Shown in pieces: positions 52,361-61,529 of a stretch of DNA of 64,000 nt (the first letter of the stretch is position 1; the number at the start of each line of letters is the position of its first letter). The DNA comes from Sphingobacterium sp. B16(2022) (GTDB lineage Bacteria > Bacteroidota > Bacteroidia > Sphingobacteriales > Sphingobacteriaceae), in the NCBI RefSeq assembly GCF_012030425.1, contig NZ_JAAUVN010000002.1, positions 1,035,226 through 1,099,225 of the forward strand, written 5' to 3'. Position numbers and translations under genes: made by a program. The notes beneath the pieces were generated by a model that was given only the letters and a program-made list of their open reading frames with translations, made no database searches and was not told where the DNA came from.

Positions 52361-52432
52361 TGTCCCCGAAGGGAGTCGAACCCATATCAACAGAACCGGA
52401 ATCTGCAATTTTATCCATTAAACTACAGGGAC
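52361..52432 (-). tRNA. tRNA-Arg (anticodon CCG)
   Basis: Cloverleaf with 7-bp acceptor GTCCCTG/CGGGGAC, anticodon stem GCAGA/TCTGT, loop TTCCGGT (anticodon CCG), T loop TTCGACT, discriminator A; CCA not encoded. The T stem has one T-T mismatch (positions 50-64). Reads CGG codons. Confidence 0.9.
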
Positions 52433-52505
52433 ATGCTAGCAAAGATATACTATTTCATGAAAAATGAAAATAGCTAAATGCAATCTCTTGCCAACATCCT
52501 CATCT

Positions 52506-53045
52506 TTAGTCAATAAGATTTAAAGTTACATTTACTGAAATGTCTGGAGTACCGCCACCAATGCTTTGGTAGCTTGAATTGTTCCAGTCTGCTGCGGTAA
52601 CCTTCGTTTTATTTAGACCGTGCATCAAGACAATTTTCATTGGAATAGCACTTGCTTTGTCTAATACTTTCCAGTTGCTTTTTAAACCTACCTGTTGATC
52701 TAAATACGTAAAGGTGATCTGCTCCTTTGTAGGGCCTACGAAGAAAAACTGATGCTCATCGGCATCGTCAGAAATTTCCTGTTGTACCTCATGTCCATCA
52801 AAATCTTTTAATTTGATATCTAAATCATAGTTGCCTTTTTTTAAGTTTAACGACTGTGGTTTTGTATCGGTAGCATCGATGATAACTTCGACTTTGGCAT
52901 TTGTTGTTTTTTCTGTAAAACTTAAAGTCATGGTTTTCATTTCTTCATTATCATGTTCGTGGACAGGATCGTCTTTTTTACATGAGTTGAAAAGGAGAAC
53001 TGCTGCGATCAGTACTAATTTGCTGGTGTTAATGATTTTTTTCAT
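52506..53045 (-). CDS. His-rich lipoprotein next to a TonB receptor
   Basis: A 179-residue lipoprotein (signal ending in F-N-S-C at residue 22) with a short metal-binding-looking patch H-E-H-D-N-E-E at about 29-35 and a beta-rich remainder. It starts 20 bases after the stop of a ZnuD-like TonB receptor and is probably in the same transcript. A role as a zinc-handling partner of the receptor is a reasonable inference; no enzymatic motif is seen. Confidence 0.8.
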   Translation of the reverse strand: MKKIINTSKLVLIAAVLLFNSCKKDDPVHEHDNEEMKTMTLSFTEKTTNAKVEVIIDATDTKPQSLNLKKGNYDLDIKLKDFDGHEVQQEISDDADEHQFFFVGPTKEQITFTYLDQQVGLKSNWKVLDKASAIPMKIVLMHGLNKTKVTAADWNNSSYQSIGGGTPDISVNVTLNLID

Positions 53046-53065
53046 GATAGCTGTATTTGTTATGA

Positions 53066-55378
53066 TTAGAATGTGTAATTAATTGTCAACTGTATATTTC
53101 GGCCTACACCATGACTGTAATAACGGAATAGATCTGTGTAAGATTTGTAGGTGCTATTGAATATGTTTTCTACCAAAAGGCGAGTTTGCAATTTATTGTT
53201 GCCAATAAGAGAGCCTAAACTAATGGAACCATTGATAAGCTGATACGCCGATGGTGCGGGGGCCATCTCCATACTTGCTGTTGTTAAAAACTGTTTGGCA
53301 TAGATTTCTTGACCTAAGGCAAATTTCACGTCATGCATCCAGTTCGTCTTGCCCTTTGTTGTAAAAGCGATTTCATGTGTATACGATAGGGGCGGAATAA
53401 GAGGCAGATAGTTTTTTTCATCTAGGTTACGGGCGTAGATAAATGAGGTGTTTGCACTGTAATCTAAATGTTCACTGATGGCATATTTTCCCTGTACATC
53501 AATTCCGGCCAATAATGCATTGTTTTGACTATACTGCCAGATCGGAAATGTACCTGAAAGATTTTGTACGTATTCTTCGGTCGGTTTTACGTAAATGTAA
53601 TTATTGATGTAGTTAGCATAGATGTCAATGTTTAAGAAATTTTTCTGCTCATGGATATTTAAACTGGTGATCCACTTTAATCCTTTCTCTGCTTTTAATG
53701 CTGCATCTCCTCTTTCATAGCGTGCTGTACTTTGGTGTACGTTTTGGCTGTACAGTTCTTGTGCAGATGGAGCTCTCCAGGCAAGTCCTAAGTTTGATTT
53801 AAGAGTCATATGGTTGTCGACAGTATAGGATAAACCGAGGTTGGTCGACAAGTTATGAAACTGATTGTCGCCACCATAAGCTTTACCATAAAAGTCATAC
53901 CCTGCAGCATCGAAATTCTTAAAATCATAACGAGCTCCTAATTCGTAGGCCAATCGGTCTTTTTGCCATTGATATATACCGTATGCTCCGATATTAAAGG
54001 CATTGTAATTAGGAATTAATGGGGTATTAAAAGTCCCAGCAATATTATTGTTAACTTGTGTCTGCCCCTGAAGGCCTGTGATAAATTTTTGATTTAAGCC
54101 CTCAATAGTATAAGATGCATCAAGTGCATGTGTCCGTAAAACCATATCCATGCTTGGAATTGCGCTACGGCCTGCACGTCTTTTATCATATTCCTGGCGG
54201 TGGTTATTCTGGTAAGCATATTTTATGGATAAGGTTTTAGCATCGCTCAAGCGCTGGCTGTAAGCAAACTGAAATACCTCGTGTTTAACCTCTTGACGGG
54301 GAGCATCAATATGGTATGAGAATCCGAAGAGTTCGCTGGGATACGGTCTCCCATAGGCTAGACGTTCCTGAAAAGAGGTAATATCGCCGATATGAGTAGA
54401 AGATAAAATGCCCGCTTCATTGTGATATTGTTTATAGGAAGCTTCAAAATTAGCGTCTTTGTATTGATAATTTACTGCCGCATTTAGGTTGTAAATGCGC
54501 TGCCCGGTATTGTTCAGATAATAATCGGGAGTTTTTCGATTACCACTTTTGCTATAGTTTCCATTGAAAGACCATTTCAGTCCTGATATGGGAGTGATGC
54601 CCTCCAGGTTTAATGCGCTTTGCATACCTCTGCCGTTTGTGAAACCGTTTAGACTGACTTGCCCGCTAAGGCTATCAATTTTATTCCAGGGCTTAGTGGA
54701 AAGCAGAATTGCTCCACCTAATGCTTCACCACCATAACGTAAGCTTTCTGCTCCCTTTACGACTGTAATCGCATTCGCTGCGTACACATCAATTTCTGGT
54801 GCATGGTCATTACCCCATTGCTGACTTTCGAGTTTCATACCATCATTAAGTATCGCCAAGCGATTGCCGTAAAGACCGTTAATAATGGGCTTATTGATGG
54901 TAGATCCGGTCTGCAGGAGATGGACTCCGGAGATGTTTTTTAAAACTTCTGCTAGCGAACGGTTTCTATTTTCAGTTAAAGCTGTCGCATTGACCTGTTG
55001 TGCAATCTGTGTTTTGGCGGCAACCTGATAACCGTAAACCTGTGTCTCAGCGAGTCTCTTAACATCTTTTTTTAGTCTTATCAGTACGGGACGGTCATTT
55101 TTCACATAAGTAGTGTCATTTTCGTAGCCAACGAGTGAAGTCACTAATTTTATCGGGAAGTTCTGTTCAGTAATAAATTGAAATTCACCCGAAAAGTTGG
55201 AAGTTATCGCTTTCTTATGTCCTTCGTAGTGTAGGTTAGCTCCATGAATGGGACTGGTGTTTTCTAACGCTATGATCTTTCCGCTTATTTGTTTTTTTTG
55301 TGCAAATAGGCTGTACGAAGGCCATAATGAGATGAATACGGGTGCCAATATAGAGATGACGCTGAACTGTTTTGTCAT
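53066..55378 (-). CDS. TonB-dependent receptor, ZnuD-like
   Basis: A 770-residue outer-membrane receptor: signal peptide (ends near A-Q, residue 27), an N-terminal carboxypeptidase-regulatory-like domain (about 28-108), plug (about 125-235; K-P-I-I-N-G-L-Y-G-N-R, then N-D-H-A-P-E-I-D), and a beta-barrel ending in Y-T-F. The plug reads much like ZnuD-type zinc receptors. No SusD partner follows, so it is not a glycan system. A perfect 19-bp inverted repeat sits in its promoter. Zinc or another metal is the likely substrate, by inference. Confidence 0.85.
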   Translation of the reverse strand: MTKQFSVISILAPVFISLWPSYSLFAQKKQISGKIIALENTSPIHGANLHYEGHKKAITSNFSGEFQFITEQNFPIKLVTSLVGYENDTTYVKNDRPVLIRLKKDVKRLAETQVYGYQVAAKTQIAQQVNATALTENRNRSLAEVLKNISGVHLLQTGSTINKPIINGLYGNRLAILNDGMKLESQQWGNDHAPEIDVYAANAITVVKGAESLRYGGEALGGAILLSTKPWNKIDSLSGQVSLNGFTNGRGMQSALNLEGITPISGLKWSFNGNYSKSGNRKTPDYYLNNTGQRIYNLNAAVNYQYKDANFEASYKQYHNEAGILSSTHIGDITSFQERLAYGRPYPSELFGFSYHIDAPRQEVKHEVFQFAYSQRLSDAKTLSIKYAYQNNHRQEYDKRRAGRSAIPSMDMVLRTHALDASYTIEGLNQKFITGLQGQTQVNNNIAGTFNTPLIPNYNAFNIGAYGIYQWQKDRLAYELGARYDFKNFDAAGYDFYGKAYGGDNQFHNLSTNLGLSYTVDNHMTLKSNLGLAWRAPSAQELYSQNVHQSTARYERGDAALKAEKGLKWITSLNIHEQKNFLNIDIYANYINNYIYVKPTEEYVQNLSGTFPIWQYSQNNALLAGIDVQGKYAISEHLDYSANTSFIYARNLDEKNYLPLIPPLSYTHEIAFTTKGKTNWMHDVKFALGQEIYAKQFLTTASMEMAPAPSAYQLINGSISLGSLIGNNKLQTRLLVENIFNSTYKSYTDLFRYYSHGVGRNIQLTINYTF

Positions 55379-55398
55379 GCTTAAATTAAATTACGCCT

Positions 55399-55406
55399 CA
55401 AAAATA
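55399..55406 (-). promoter_or_regulatory. -7 box of the TonB receptor gene
   Basis: Minus-strand TATTTTTG, 20 bases before the ATG at 55378. Its upstream end overlaps the near arm of the 19-bp inverted repeat at 55404-55452. Confidence 0.6.
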
Positions 55407-55452
55407 CAACATTGTTGCATTAAATTAAAATAATAATGCAACAATGTTGTAT
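55404..55452. promoter_or_regulatory. twin operator: perfect 19-bp inverted repeat
   Basis: Arms 55404-55422 and 55434-55452 are exact reverse complements with an 11-base AT spacer. Each arm itself contains the dyad CAACA-N-TGTTG, so the site is two operator-like palindromes 32 bases apart (three helical turns). It overlaps the -7 region of the ZnuD-like receptor; a metal-responsive repressor (Fur/Zur type) is a plausible ligand, by inference. Confidence 0.7.
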
Positions 55453-55622
55453 ATAATTTAAAAAGTCATGGTTTATACCGCTTTATAATACAAATGGATT
55501 ACCCTTTATTTTTTTTGAACCGTGGAGATTGGTCCAAATAATCAAAATGGTACAGGTATCAGCTAACGAATAAGTTAACTGTAAAAAATTAGGGTTGTGA
55601 TTTTAGAGTTGTAAATATCCGA

Positions 55623-56528
55623 TTAGGAACGGGGATGATATTGGGTAATCACGCTCTGTAGATAATCGCGGTCGATATGGGTGTAGATTTCTGTAGTTGT
55701 GATACTTTCGTGCCCCAGCATATCTTGTACGGCGCGTAAATCTGCCCCTCCTTCCACAAGATGAGAAGCAAAGCTATGTCTAAAAGTGTGCGGGCTAATG
55801 TTTTTTTGAAGACCAATTTTTGTAGCCAGCTCTTTTATGACAATGAATACCATAACACGAGATAAAGCAGCTCCACGCTTATTTAGAAAAACAAAATCTT
55901 CCTGCCCCGACTTGACTTTAATGTGCGGTCGGACTTCATTGATATAAATTTTCAAGTATTTAATGGCTTGGCTCCCGATTGGAATCAGACGTTCTTTATT
56001 ACCCTTTCCTTCAACTTTGATAAATTCTACGTCTAAGTAAAGATTTGATAGTTTAAGACCTACCAGCTCCGAGACTCGAAGTCCACATCCATACAACACT
56101 TCCAGAATTGTTTTGTTGCGCATACCTTCGGGAGTTGATAAGTCGATGGCATTGATAAGTTGATCGATTTCTTGGATGTTAAGCACACTAGGTATCTTTC
56201 GTGCAATTCGAGGGGCTTGAATTAATTCGACTGGATTATTTTCCCAATCGTATTCCAAGAGTAGGAAATTATAAAATGTTTTAAGTCCTGACAATAGGCG
56301 TGACTGCGTGAAGGGAGAAATACCGAATCCATTTATCCAGATCAGGAAGCGCTGTATATCCTTACTGGTTATTTGTTGCAATGTCAATTTATTTTCTTCA
56401 CTGTATACTTCCAGTTTGGAAACATCATTGAGGTAAGCTTCAATAGAATTATCGGACAGACCGCGTTCAAATTTCAAAAAACGGCCGAATTCTCGTTTTA
56501 AAAGCAACCAATTATTTTCTTCCTTCAT
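55623..56528 (-). CDS. xerD: site-specific tyrosine recombinase XerD
   Basis: A 301-residue tyrosine recombinase: N-terminal SAM-like core-binding domain (1-85) and catalytic domain with R (C-G-L-R-V-S-E), H-x2-R (H-T-F-R), G-H-E-S and the nucleophile Tyr (E-I-Y-T-H-I-D-R). The ending Y-H-P-R-S is typical of XerD, which with XerC resolves chromosome dimers at dif. The start at 56528 is chosen because a -7 box (TATTTTTG, 56535-56542) lies 6 bases before it; a TTG at 56537 would overlap that box. Confidence 0.95.
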   Translation of the reverse strand: MKEENNWLLLKREFGRFLKFERGLSDNSIEAYLNDVSKLEVYSEENKLTLQQITSKDIQRFLIWINGFGISPFTQSRLLSGLKTFYNFLLLEYDWENNPVELIQAPRIARKIPSVLNIQEIDQLINAIDLSTPEGMRNKTILEVLYGCGLRVSELVGLKLSNLYLDVEFIKVEGKGNKERLIPIGSQAIKYLKIYINEVRPHIKVKSGQEDFVFLNKRGAALSRVMVFIVIKELATKIGLQKNISPHTFRHSFASHLVEGGADLRAVQDMLGHESITTTEIYTHIDRDYLQSVITQYHPRS

Positions 56529-56534
56529 GCATAA

Positions 56535-56542
56535 CAAAAATA
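56535..56542 (-). promoter_or_regulatory. -7 box of xerD
   Basis: Minus-strand TATTTTTG ends 6 bases before the xerD ATG, predicting a leaderless or nearly leaderless transcript. Confidence 0.55.
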
Positions 56543-56616
56543 CAATAGATTAATTGTACTTTCGAACATTAATTTTATAAAACAACTAAATTAAAAACTT
56601 AAGGTAAATCAAAAAC

Positions 56617-59472
56617 ATGAGATTTATTAAACCAATTGCATTAACATTTTTGTTGCCAACTCTTTATTGTACAGCCCCTAGTACTGCGGCAACATCACTT
56701 CGTGCTGAAGCGAGAGCAATTTTAGCACAAGACACCGTTAGTTGGAATCAAAAACTTCCTTTTGACAATGAGGTGCTTACAGGTAAACTTAAAAATGGTT
56801 TCACTTACTACATCCGTCGGAATGTAGAACCAGAAAAAAGGGTTACGATGTATTTAGCAAACAAAGTAGGTTCTATATTAGAAACAGATGACCAATTAGG
56901 CTTGGCTCACTTTTTAGAACACATGAACTTTAATGGTCTAAAACACTTTCCTAAAAACGAGTTGGTCAATTACCTACAAAAAGCTGGTGTTCGTTTTGGC
57001 TCCGATTTGAATGCTTATACCGGATTTGATGAAACGGTTTATCAGTTGCCCATTCCATCTGATGATCCTGAACTGTTGAAAAATGGTTTACAGGTGATGC
57101 GCGACTGGGCACAAGATGCATTGCTTGCTGATGATGAGATTGATAAAGAACGCGGTATTGTGATGCAGGAAATGCGTGGCGGACGTGGTGTAGGTCAACG
57201 TTTGCAGGATCAATATTTTCCAATTGTTTTAAATGGATCTCGCTATTCTAAACGTTTACCGATCGGAACAGAAAAAATTATTACAACTTTCAAACCGGAG
57301 ACGATCCGGAAATTTCATCAAGACTGGTACAGACCGGACTTACAGTCTATCATCATTGTTGGTGATATCGACGTGAAAGATATGGAAGCTCGAGTTAAAG
57401 CCTTATTTTCGGATTTAAAAGCTCCTGCTAAAAAGCTGGAACGTACCAAGTATAATGTTGATTTATTGAATAAAAATCAATTTATTGCCATTACAGATCC
57501 TGAACTTCCTTATACAGTTGCTCAGATTATGATCAAAAGTAAAGAAGAGAAAACAGTAACCGTAAAAGATTATCGCAAACAGTTACTGATTTCGGCATTT
57601 AACTCGATCGTTGCCGATCGTTTTTCTGAAATCATGCAACAGGCAGATGCTCCTTTTATGCAAGCTGGAGGCAGTATATCTGGTTTCATTGCCGGATTAG
57701 ATGTGTTTTCGTTGATGGTAGTTCCTAAACCAAACCAATTGGAAGTAGGATTTAAAAAGATGATGACAGAATTTGAGCGCATCCAAAAATTTGGATTTAC
57801 ACAGTCTGAATTAGATAGAGCCATCATTTCAATGAATAAAGGTAATGAGACTGCTTATATAGAAAAGAGCAAGAAAAAATCGGATAGTTATGTAGGTCGT
57901 TATTTGAATAACTTCTTAAAAGATGATGCCGCATTAAGTAACGATGATAGTTATAAAATAACAAAACAGCTATTACCAACATTGACCTTGAAAGAAGTAA
58001 ATGCACTGATTTCAAAATATTATACAGATCTGAACCGTGATATCATCATCATGGGGCCGGAGAAAGATAAAGCTACTTTACCTGCTGAACAAACAGTCAA
58101 TAATTGGATAAAGGAAGTGGAGTCTCAGAACTTAACAGCTTATGAGGATAAGGTTTCCAAATTGCCATTATTATCGAAGGAACCTGTTAAAGGATCTGTT
58201 GTTTCCAATAAGGAATTAAAAGAGATCAATGTAAAAGAATTGACTTTAAGCAATGGTGTCAAAGTGATCTTGAAACCTACCAATTTCAAGAATGATGAAA
58301 TACGTATCTCAGCTTTTAGTCCAGGTGGTTCTTCCTTATATCCAGATGCAGATTATTATTCAGCGAGTAATGCTGCGGGTCTAGTGGATGCGAGTGGTGT
58401 TGGTCAATTGAATAATGTTGAATTGCAAAAGTATCTCACAGGTAAAAATATCGGGATCACACCGTATATTTCAGAAAGATATGAAGGAATCTATGGAAGT
58501 TCGGACAAAGAAGGTTTAAAAAATGCTTTTGAATTGATTTATGGCTATTTTACTGAACCTCGTCTGGATCAGGATGTTTACCAAAGTATCATCGCCCGTT
58601 CTGTAGGAAGTTTAGAAAATAGAGATAGTGATCCGTCAAATGTTTTCTCCGATAAAGTGAAAGAAACGCTTTATGGGGATAATATCCGCAGAAAAAATGC
58701 AACTGCCGATTTAGTGAAAACGATTGACAAAGATCGAGCTTTTCAAATTTATAAAGAGCGATTTGCTGATGCTTCGGACTTCACCTTTACCATCGTAGGT
58801 TCTTTTACTGAAGAAGAAATTAAACCTTATTTAGAAAATTACTTAGCGGCCTTGCCGAATCTTGGACGTAAAGAATCTTATAAAGATTTAGGTATAGTAG
58901 AACCAGCTCAAGGAAAACGTGTTGTTGTTCATAAAGGGAAAGAGGATAAAGCTTCTGTACAATTAGCTTATTATGGTGATTATACTTATTCGGAGAGCGA
59001 AAATATCAATATGGAAGCCTTAGAAAGTATCTTGACCATTAAATTATTAGAACGTCTTCGTGAAGCCGAAAGCGGGGTTTACAGTGTGGGCGCTTCTGCT
59101 AATTACGGCAAGTTGCCACGTCAACGCTATAGTTTTGGTATCGGCTTTGGCACGGCTCCGGATAAAGTGGATGTGCTGATAAAATCTGCTGTAGATGAAG
59201 TCTCTAAAATTAAGAAAAGTGGACCTGTAAAAGAGGATATTGATAAATTTGTTATTGAACAAAAGCGTCAATTAGAGCTACAGCTTAAAGAGAATGGATT
59301 TTGGGTTAGCTATCTATCAGGATCTTATCAAAATCAAGAGGATGTAACGGAAATCTTGAGAAAATTAGATGACCTGAGTAAAGTGTCTGTAGAAAGTGTA
59401 AAAGCTGTCGCTGATAAATATTTAAAAGAAGACCGCATGTTTGAATTTATTTTGTTACCAGATGCAAAATAG
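56617..59472 (+). CDS. M16-family metallopeptidase (two-domain, PqqL-like)
   Basis: A 951-residue secreted peptidase with a signal peptide (ends near residue 26) and two M16 halves. The active half has H-F-L-E-H at 98-102 (inverted zinc motif H-x2-E-H) and a downstream Glu in E-R-G-I-V-M-Q-E-M; the second half (from about 530) lacks the motif, as expected. Such enzymes act as clamshell oligopeptidases in the periplasm. Monocistronic, with terminator. Confidence 0.93.
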   Translation: MRFIKPIALTFLLPTLYCTAPSTAATSLRAEARAILAQDTVSWNQKLPFDNEVLTGKLKNGFTYYIRRNVEPEKRVTMYLANKVGSILETDDQLGLAHFLEHMNFNGLKHFPKNELVNYLQKAGVRFGSDLNAYTGFDETVYQLPIPSDDPELLKNGLQVMRDWAQDALLADDEIDKERGIVMQEMRGGRGVGQRLQDQYFPIVLNGSRYSKRLPIGTEKIITTFKPETIRKFHQDWYRPDLQSIIIVGDIDVKDMEARVKALFSDLKAPAKKLERTKYNVDLLNKNQFIAITDPELPYTVAQIMIKSKEEKTVTVKDYRKQLLISAFNSIVADRFSEIMQQADAPFMQAGGSISGFIAGLDVFSLMVVPKPNQLEVGFKKMMTEFERIQKFGFTQSELDRAIISMNKGNETAYIEKSKKKSDSYVGRYLNNFLKDDAALSNDDSYKITKQLLPTLTLKEVNALISKYYTDLNRDIIIMGPEKDKATLPAEQTVNNWIKEVESQNLTAYEDKVSKLPLLSKEPVKGSVVSNKELKEINVKELTLSNGVKVILKPTNFKNDEIRISAFSPGGSSLYPDADYYSASNAAGLVDASGVGQLNNVELQKYLTGKNIGITPYISERYEGIYGSSDKEGLKNAFELIYGYFTEPRLDQDVYQSIIARSVGSLENRDSDPSNVFSDKVKETLYGDNIRRKNATADLVKTIDKDRAFQIYKERFADASDFTFTIVGSFTEEEIKPYLENYLAALPNLGRKESYKDLGIVEPAQGKRVVVHKGKEDKASVQLAYYGDYTYSESENINMEALESILTIKLLERLREAESGVYSVGASANYGKLPRQRYSFGIGFGTAPDKVDVLIKSAVDEVSKIKKSGPVKEDIDKFVIEQKRQLELQLKENGFWVSYLSGSYQNQEDVTEILRKLDDLSKVSVESVKAVADKYLKEDRMFEFILLPDAK

Positions 59473-59491
59473 ATCTTAAAGTCTAAAAAAG

Positions 59492-59524
59492 AAAGCTCCT
59501 GAATACTATTCAGGAGCTTTTTTT
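59492..59524. terminator. bidirectional terminator
   Basis: Perfect 13-bp stem (59492-59504 with 59508-59520), 3-base loop, then T-run; separates the M16 and NlpE-like genes, which face each other. Confidence 0.9.
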
Positions 59525-59551
59525 ATGTCATATGACGCTGATGATCAGCAT

Positions 59552-60013
59552 CTATTTTATCTTTTTGAAGTTATAGAATTCTTCTAATTCTCCTTTAATT
59601 TCTTTACCTTCCATATCTAATTTCTTCATCATACCTTCACCGACTTTATATTTGCTTTCGCCATCTTTCTCCTTTAAAATAATCGAGCCGCCGTCTGGAG
59701 TCCATGTGAACGTACCAGTTTCTTTAAAAGGTCCACCTTTTTCAAGATACTGTTCTGATTTTTCAAAAGTTCCATCCATATTTAAGGTTAAGATAACATG
59801 AATGCCCGAACAGTCTGCACATGGAAGAGTTCCTTCGTAGGTTCCAGCCCAATCAACAGAGTTTTGTGTATTATGCTCATCGTGAAATGCCGTATCTTGT
59901 TTAGTAGCAACTGTACTGCTGTCTTGTGCTTTTTTTTCTTTTGTTGGTGTTGAATTTTGGCAAGATGTAAATGAAGCAGTAATTACGAATAAGCCTATGA
60001 AGATTTTTTTCAT
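59552..60013 (-). CDS. NlpE-like copper-resistance lipoprotein
   Basis: A 153-residue lipoprotein (signal ending in F-T-S-C-Q at residue 19) with the NlpE N-terminal domain: G-T-Y-E-G-x-L-P-C-A-D-C-S-G at about 58-71 and a following beta-barrel. In E. coli NlpE signals surface contact or copper stress through Cpx; here the C-terminal OB domain is missing, as is common in Bacteroidota. An 11-bp hairpin lies upstream. Copper role is family inference. Confidence 0.87.
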   Translation of the reverse strand: MKKIFIGLFVITASFTSCQNSTPTKEKKAQDSSTVATKQDTAFHDEHNTQNSVDWAGTYEGTLPCADCSGIHVILTLNMDGTFEKSEQYLEKGGPFKETGTFTWTPDGGSIILKEKDGESKYKVGEGMMKKLDMEGKEIKGELEEFYNFKKIK

Positions 60014-60072
60014 TATAATATGTTTTATTTCTAAAAACGTGATGTGTTAATGTATGTACTTTTGCAATTTTT

Positions 60073-60099
60073 GTATTGTTTTAAGAGCTAAAACAATAC
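60073..60099. repeat. 11-bp inverted repeat upstream of the NlpE-like gene
   Basis: Perfect arms 60073-60083 and 60089-60099 around a 5-base loop AGAGC, 60 bases before the NlpE-like ATG. No T-run follows on the minus strand, so an operator or RNA hairpin is as likely as a terminator of the SelW-like gene. Confidence 0.5.
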
Positions 60100-60145
60100 T
60101 GTTCGTTTATAGTTTTTGTAATATACTTAAAAATGCAAAATATAA

Positions 60146-60433
60146 CTATTTCTTTTCAGAGTGACCTAAATCTTTATCCGGGTTAATGTGATCTCTTATC
60201 AACTGTTTTAATTCCTTTATTTCAGGAAACCTTCCCATTTCTTTACGGTCAAATATGGGTTGATGATCGATTGAAATGGAGTATTTACCCGGTATTTCAC
60301 TCGGTATCAGTAAGACACCATGAATATCTTCTGTAAAAGTACTTAAAATTTCTTGCGCCATATAGGCAGCGCGTAACATCCAGTTACATTTCGGACAGTA
60401 TTCAACTGAAATTGTAGGTTTTGATATATCCAT
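60146..60433 (-). CDS. SelT/SelW/SelH-family (Rdx) protein
   Basis: A 95-residue Rdx-type protein with C-P-K-C at residues 13-16, Cys replacing the selenocysteine of SelW. The thioredoxin-like fold continues with G-K-Y-S-I-S-I-D and D-R-K-E-M-G-R-F-P. A redox role is likely; partners are unknown. It is between NlpE-like and YgiD genes on the same strand, with promoter-sized gaps. Confidence 0.88.
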   Translation of the reverse strand: MDISKPTISVEYCPKCNWMLRAAYMAQEILSTFTEDIHGVLLIPSEIPGKYSISIDHQPIFDRKEMGRFPEIKELKQLIRDHINPDKDLGHSEKK

Positions 60434-60537
60434 CTTTCTATATAGCTTATATGGCGAATATAAGGGATTTATTTTTATATTCTTAAACTGTACTATTACT
60501 ATTTACTGTGCAGCAATACGGATAATTGTCGTGTTTG

Positions 60538-61422
60538 TCAGCCAATTTTGAATGAAGTCATGGCAAGAGATCCTCCTATAGAGTTGTCGTTAAACAGCAG
60601 TAAATCATCTTGTCTATCTTTTAGTGCCAGGCTGTAGATCATGGGAAGATAATGTTCCGGTGTCGGAATAGCTAAATCAAATGCTTTTCCCTGATTCCGG
60701 AAGTCGATCAAAGCTTTGTGATTACCATCTAAAATGTAATTTTTCATTTTTTCTTTTGCTTCCTGAGCCCAGTCCCATGCAAATCCCGCCTCATTTAATT
60801 TATCCCAGGCTACCATACGTAGGTTGTGGACCATATTGCCACTGCCTATTATCAATACACCTTTATGACGTAAGGAAGCTAATTCCTGTGCTAATTCATA
60901 ATGGTAAGACGCAGGTTGCGTATAATCGATACTCATTTGAATAACCGGAACCTCAGCATCTGGGTATAGATGCTTGACAACAGACCATGCCCCGTGGTCA
61001 AGACCCCATTTATCATCCAATAATACATCAGTTTTTGTGATGATTCTTTTTGTTTCCTGTGCAAGTTCAGGGCTTCCGGGAGCTGGATACTGTACATCAA
61101 ATAATGCTTGAGGAAATCCGCCAAAATCATGAATTGTCGGAGGATTATCCATTGCAGTAACGAATGTACCACGCGTTTCCCAGTGCGCTGAAATAACTAA
61201 TATTGCTTTTGGTTTTTGAAAAGTCTTACCGATATTTCGGAATCCGTCCACAAATTCATTTTCTTCGATCGCATTCATAGGACTTCCATGTCCCAAAAAT
61301 AACACGGGAAACTTCTCGGTTGCTTCAAAATTTTTAGATAAGTTGCGTAAGGAGTTTACTTTTAAAGCAGCTCCTGTTAAAGGTAATACAGCCATAGCGG
61401 TTATAAATTTTTTTCGATTCAT
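60538..61422 (-). CDS. ygiD: 4,5-DOPA extradiol dioxygenase family protein
   Basis: A 294-residue class III extradiol dioxygenase of the YgiD/DODA type: F-L-G-H-G-S-P near 44, S-A-H-W-E-T near 80 and G-S-G-N-M-V-H-N near 197 hold the zinc/iron-ligand histidines. Family members open the ring of catechols such as DOPA, though natural substrates in bacteria are uncertain. The N-terminus has a hydrophobic signal-like stretch with R-K-K-F, not a strict twin-arginine. An AraC regulator gene is 107 bases upstream on the same strand. Confidence 0.9.
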   Translation of the reverse strand: MNRKKFITAMAVLPLTGAALKVNSLRNLSKNFEATEKFPVLFLGHGSPMNAIEENEFVDGFRNIGKTFQKPKAILVISAHWETRGTFVTAMDNPPTIHDFGGFPQALFDVQYPAPGSPELAQETKRIITKTDVLLDDKWGLDHGAWSVVKHLYPDAEVPVIQMSIDYTQPASYHYELAQELASLRHKGVLIIGSGNMVHNLRMVAWDKLNEAGFAWDWAQEAKEKMKNYILDGNHKALIDFRNQGKAFDLAIPTPEHYLPMIYSLALKDRQDDLLLFNDNSIGGSLAMTSFKIG

Positions 61423-61529
61423 GCTATTAACTCCTGATGATATATTATTGTTGACAGCTTTTTAATAGTTAAACAAATATCGGAAGTATAATAGGAGGAT
61501 AGGTATTGTTTTTTGGTAATAATGTTGTA

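Noticed and set aside
52276..52467. Plus-strand frame across tRNA-Arg
   Set aside because: It reads through the complement of a tRNA and its terminator and is not a gene.
55623..56528. Integrase of a genomic island near tRNA-Arg
   Set aside because: The protein is core XerD by its ending and motif spacing, it is 3 kb from the tRNA, and no repeated tRNA end is seen.
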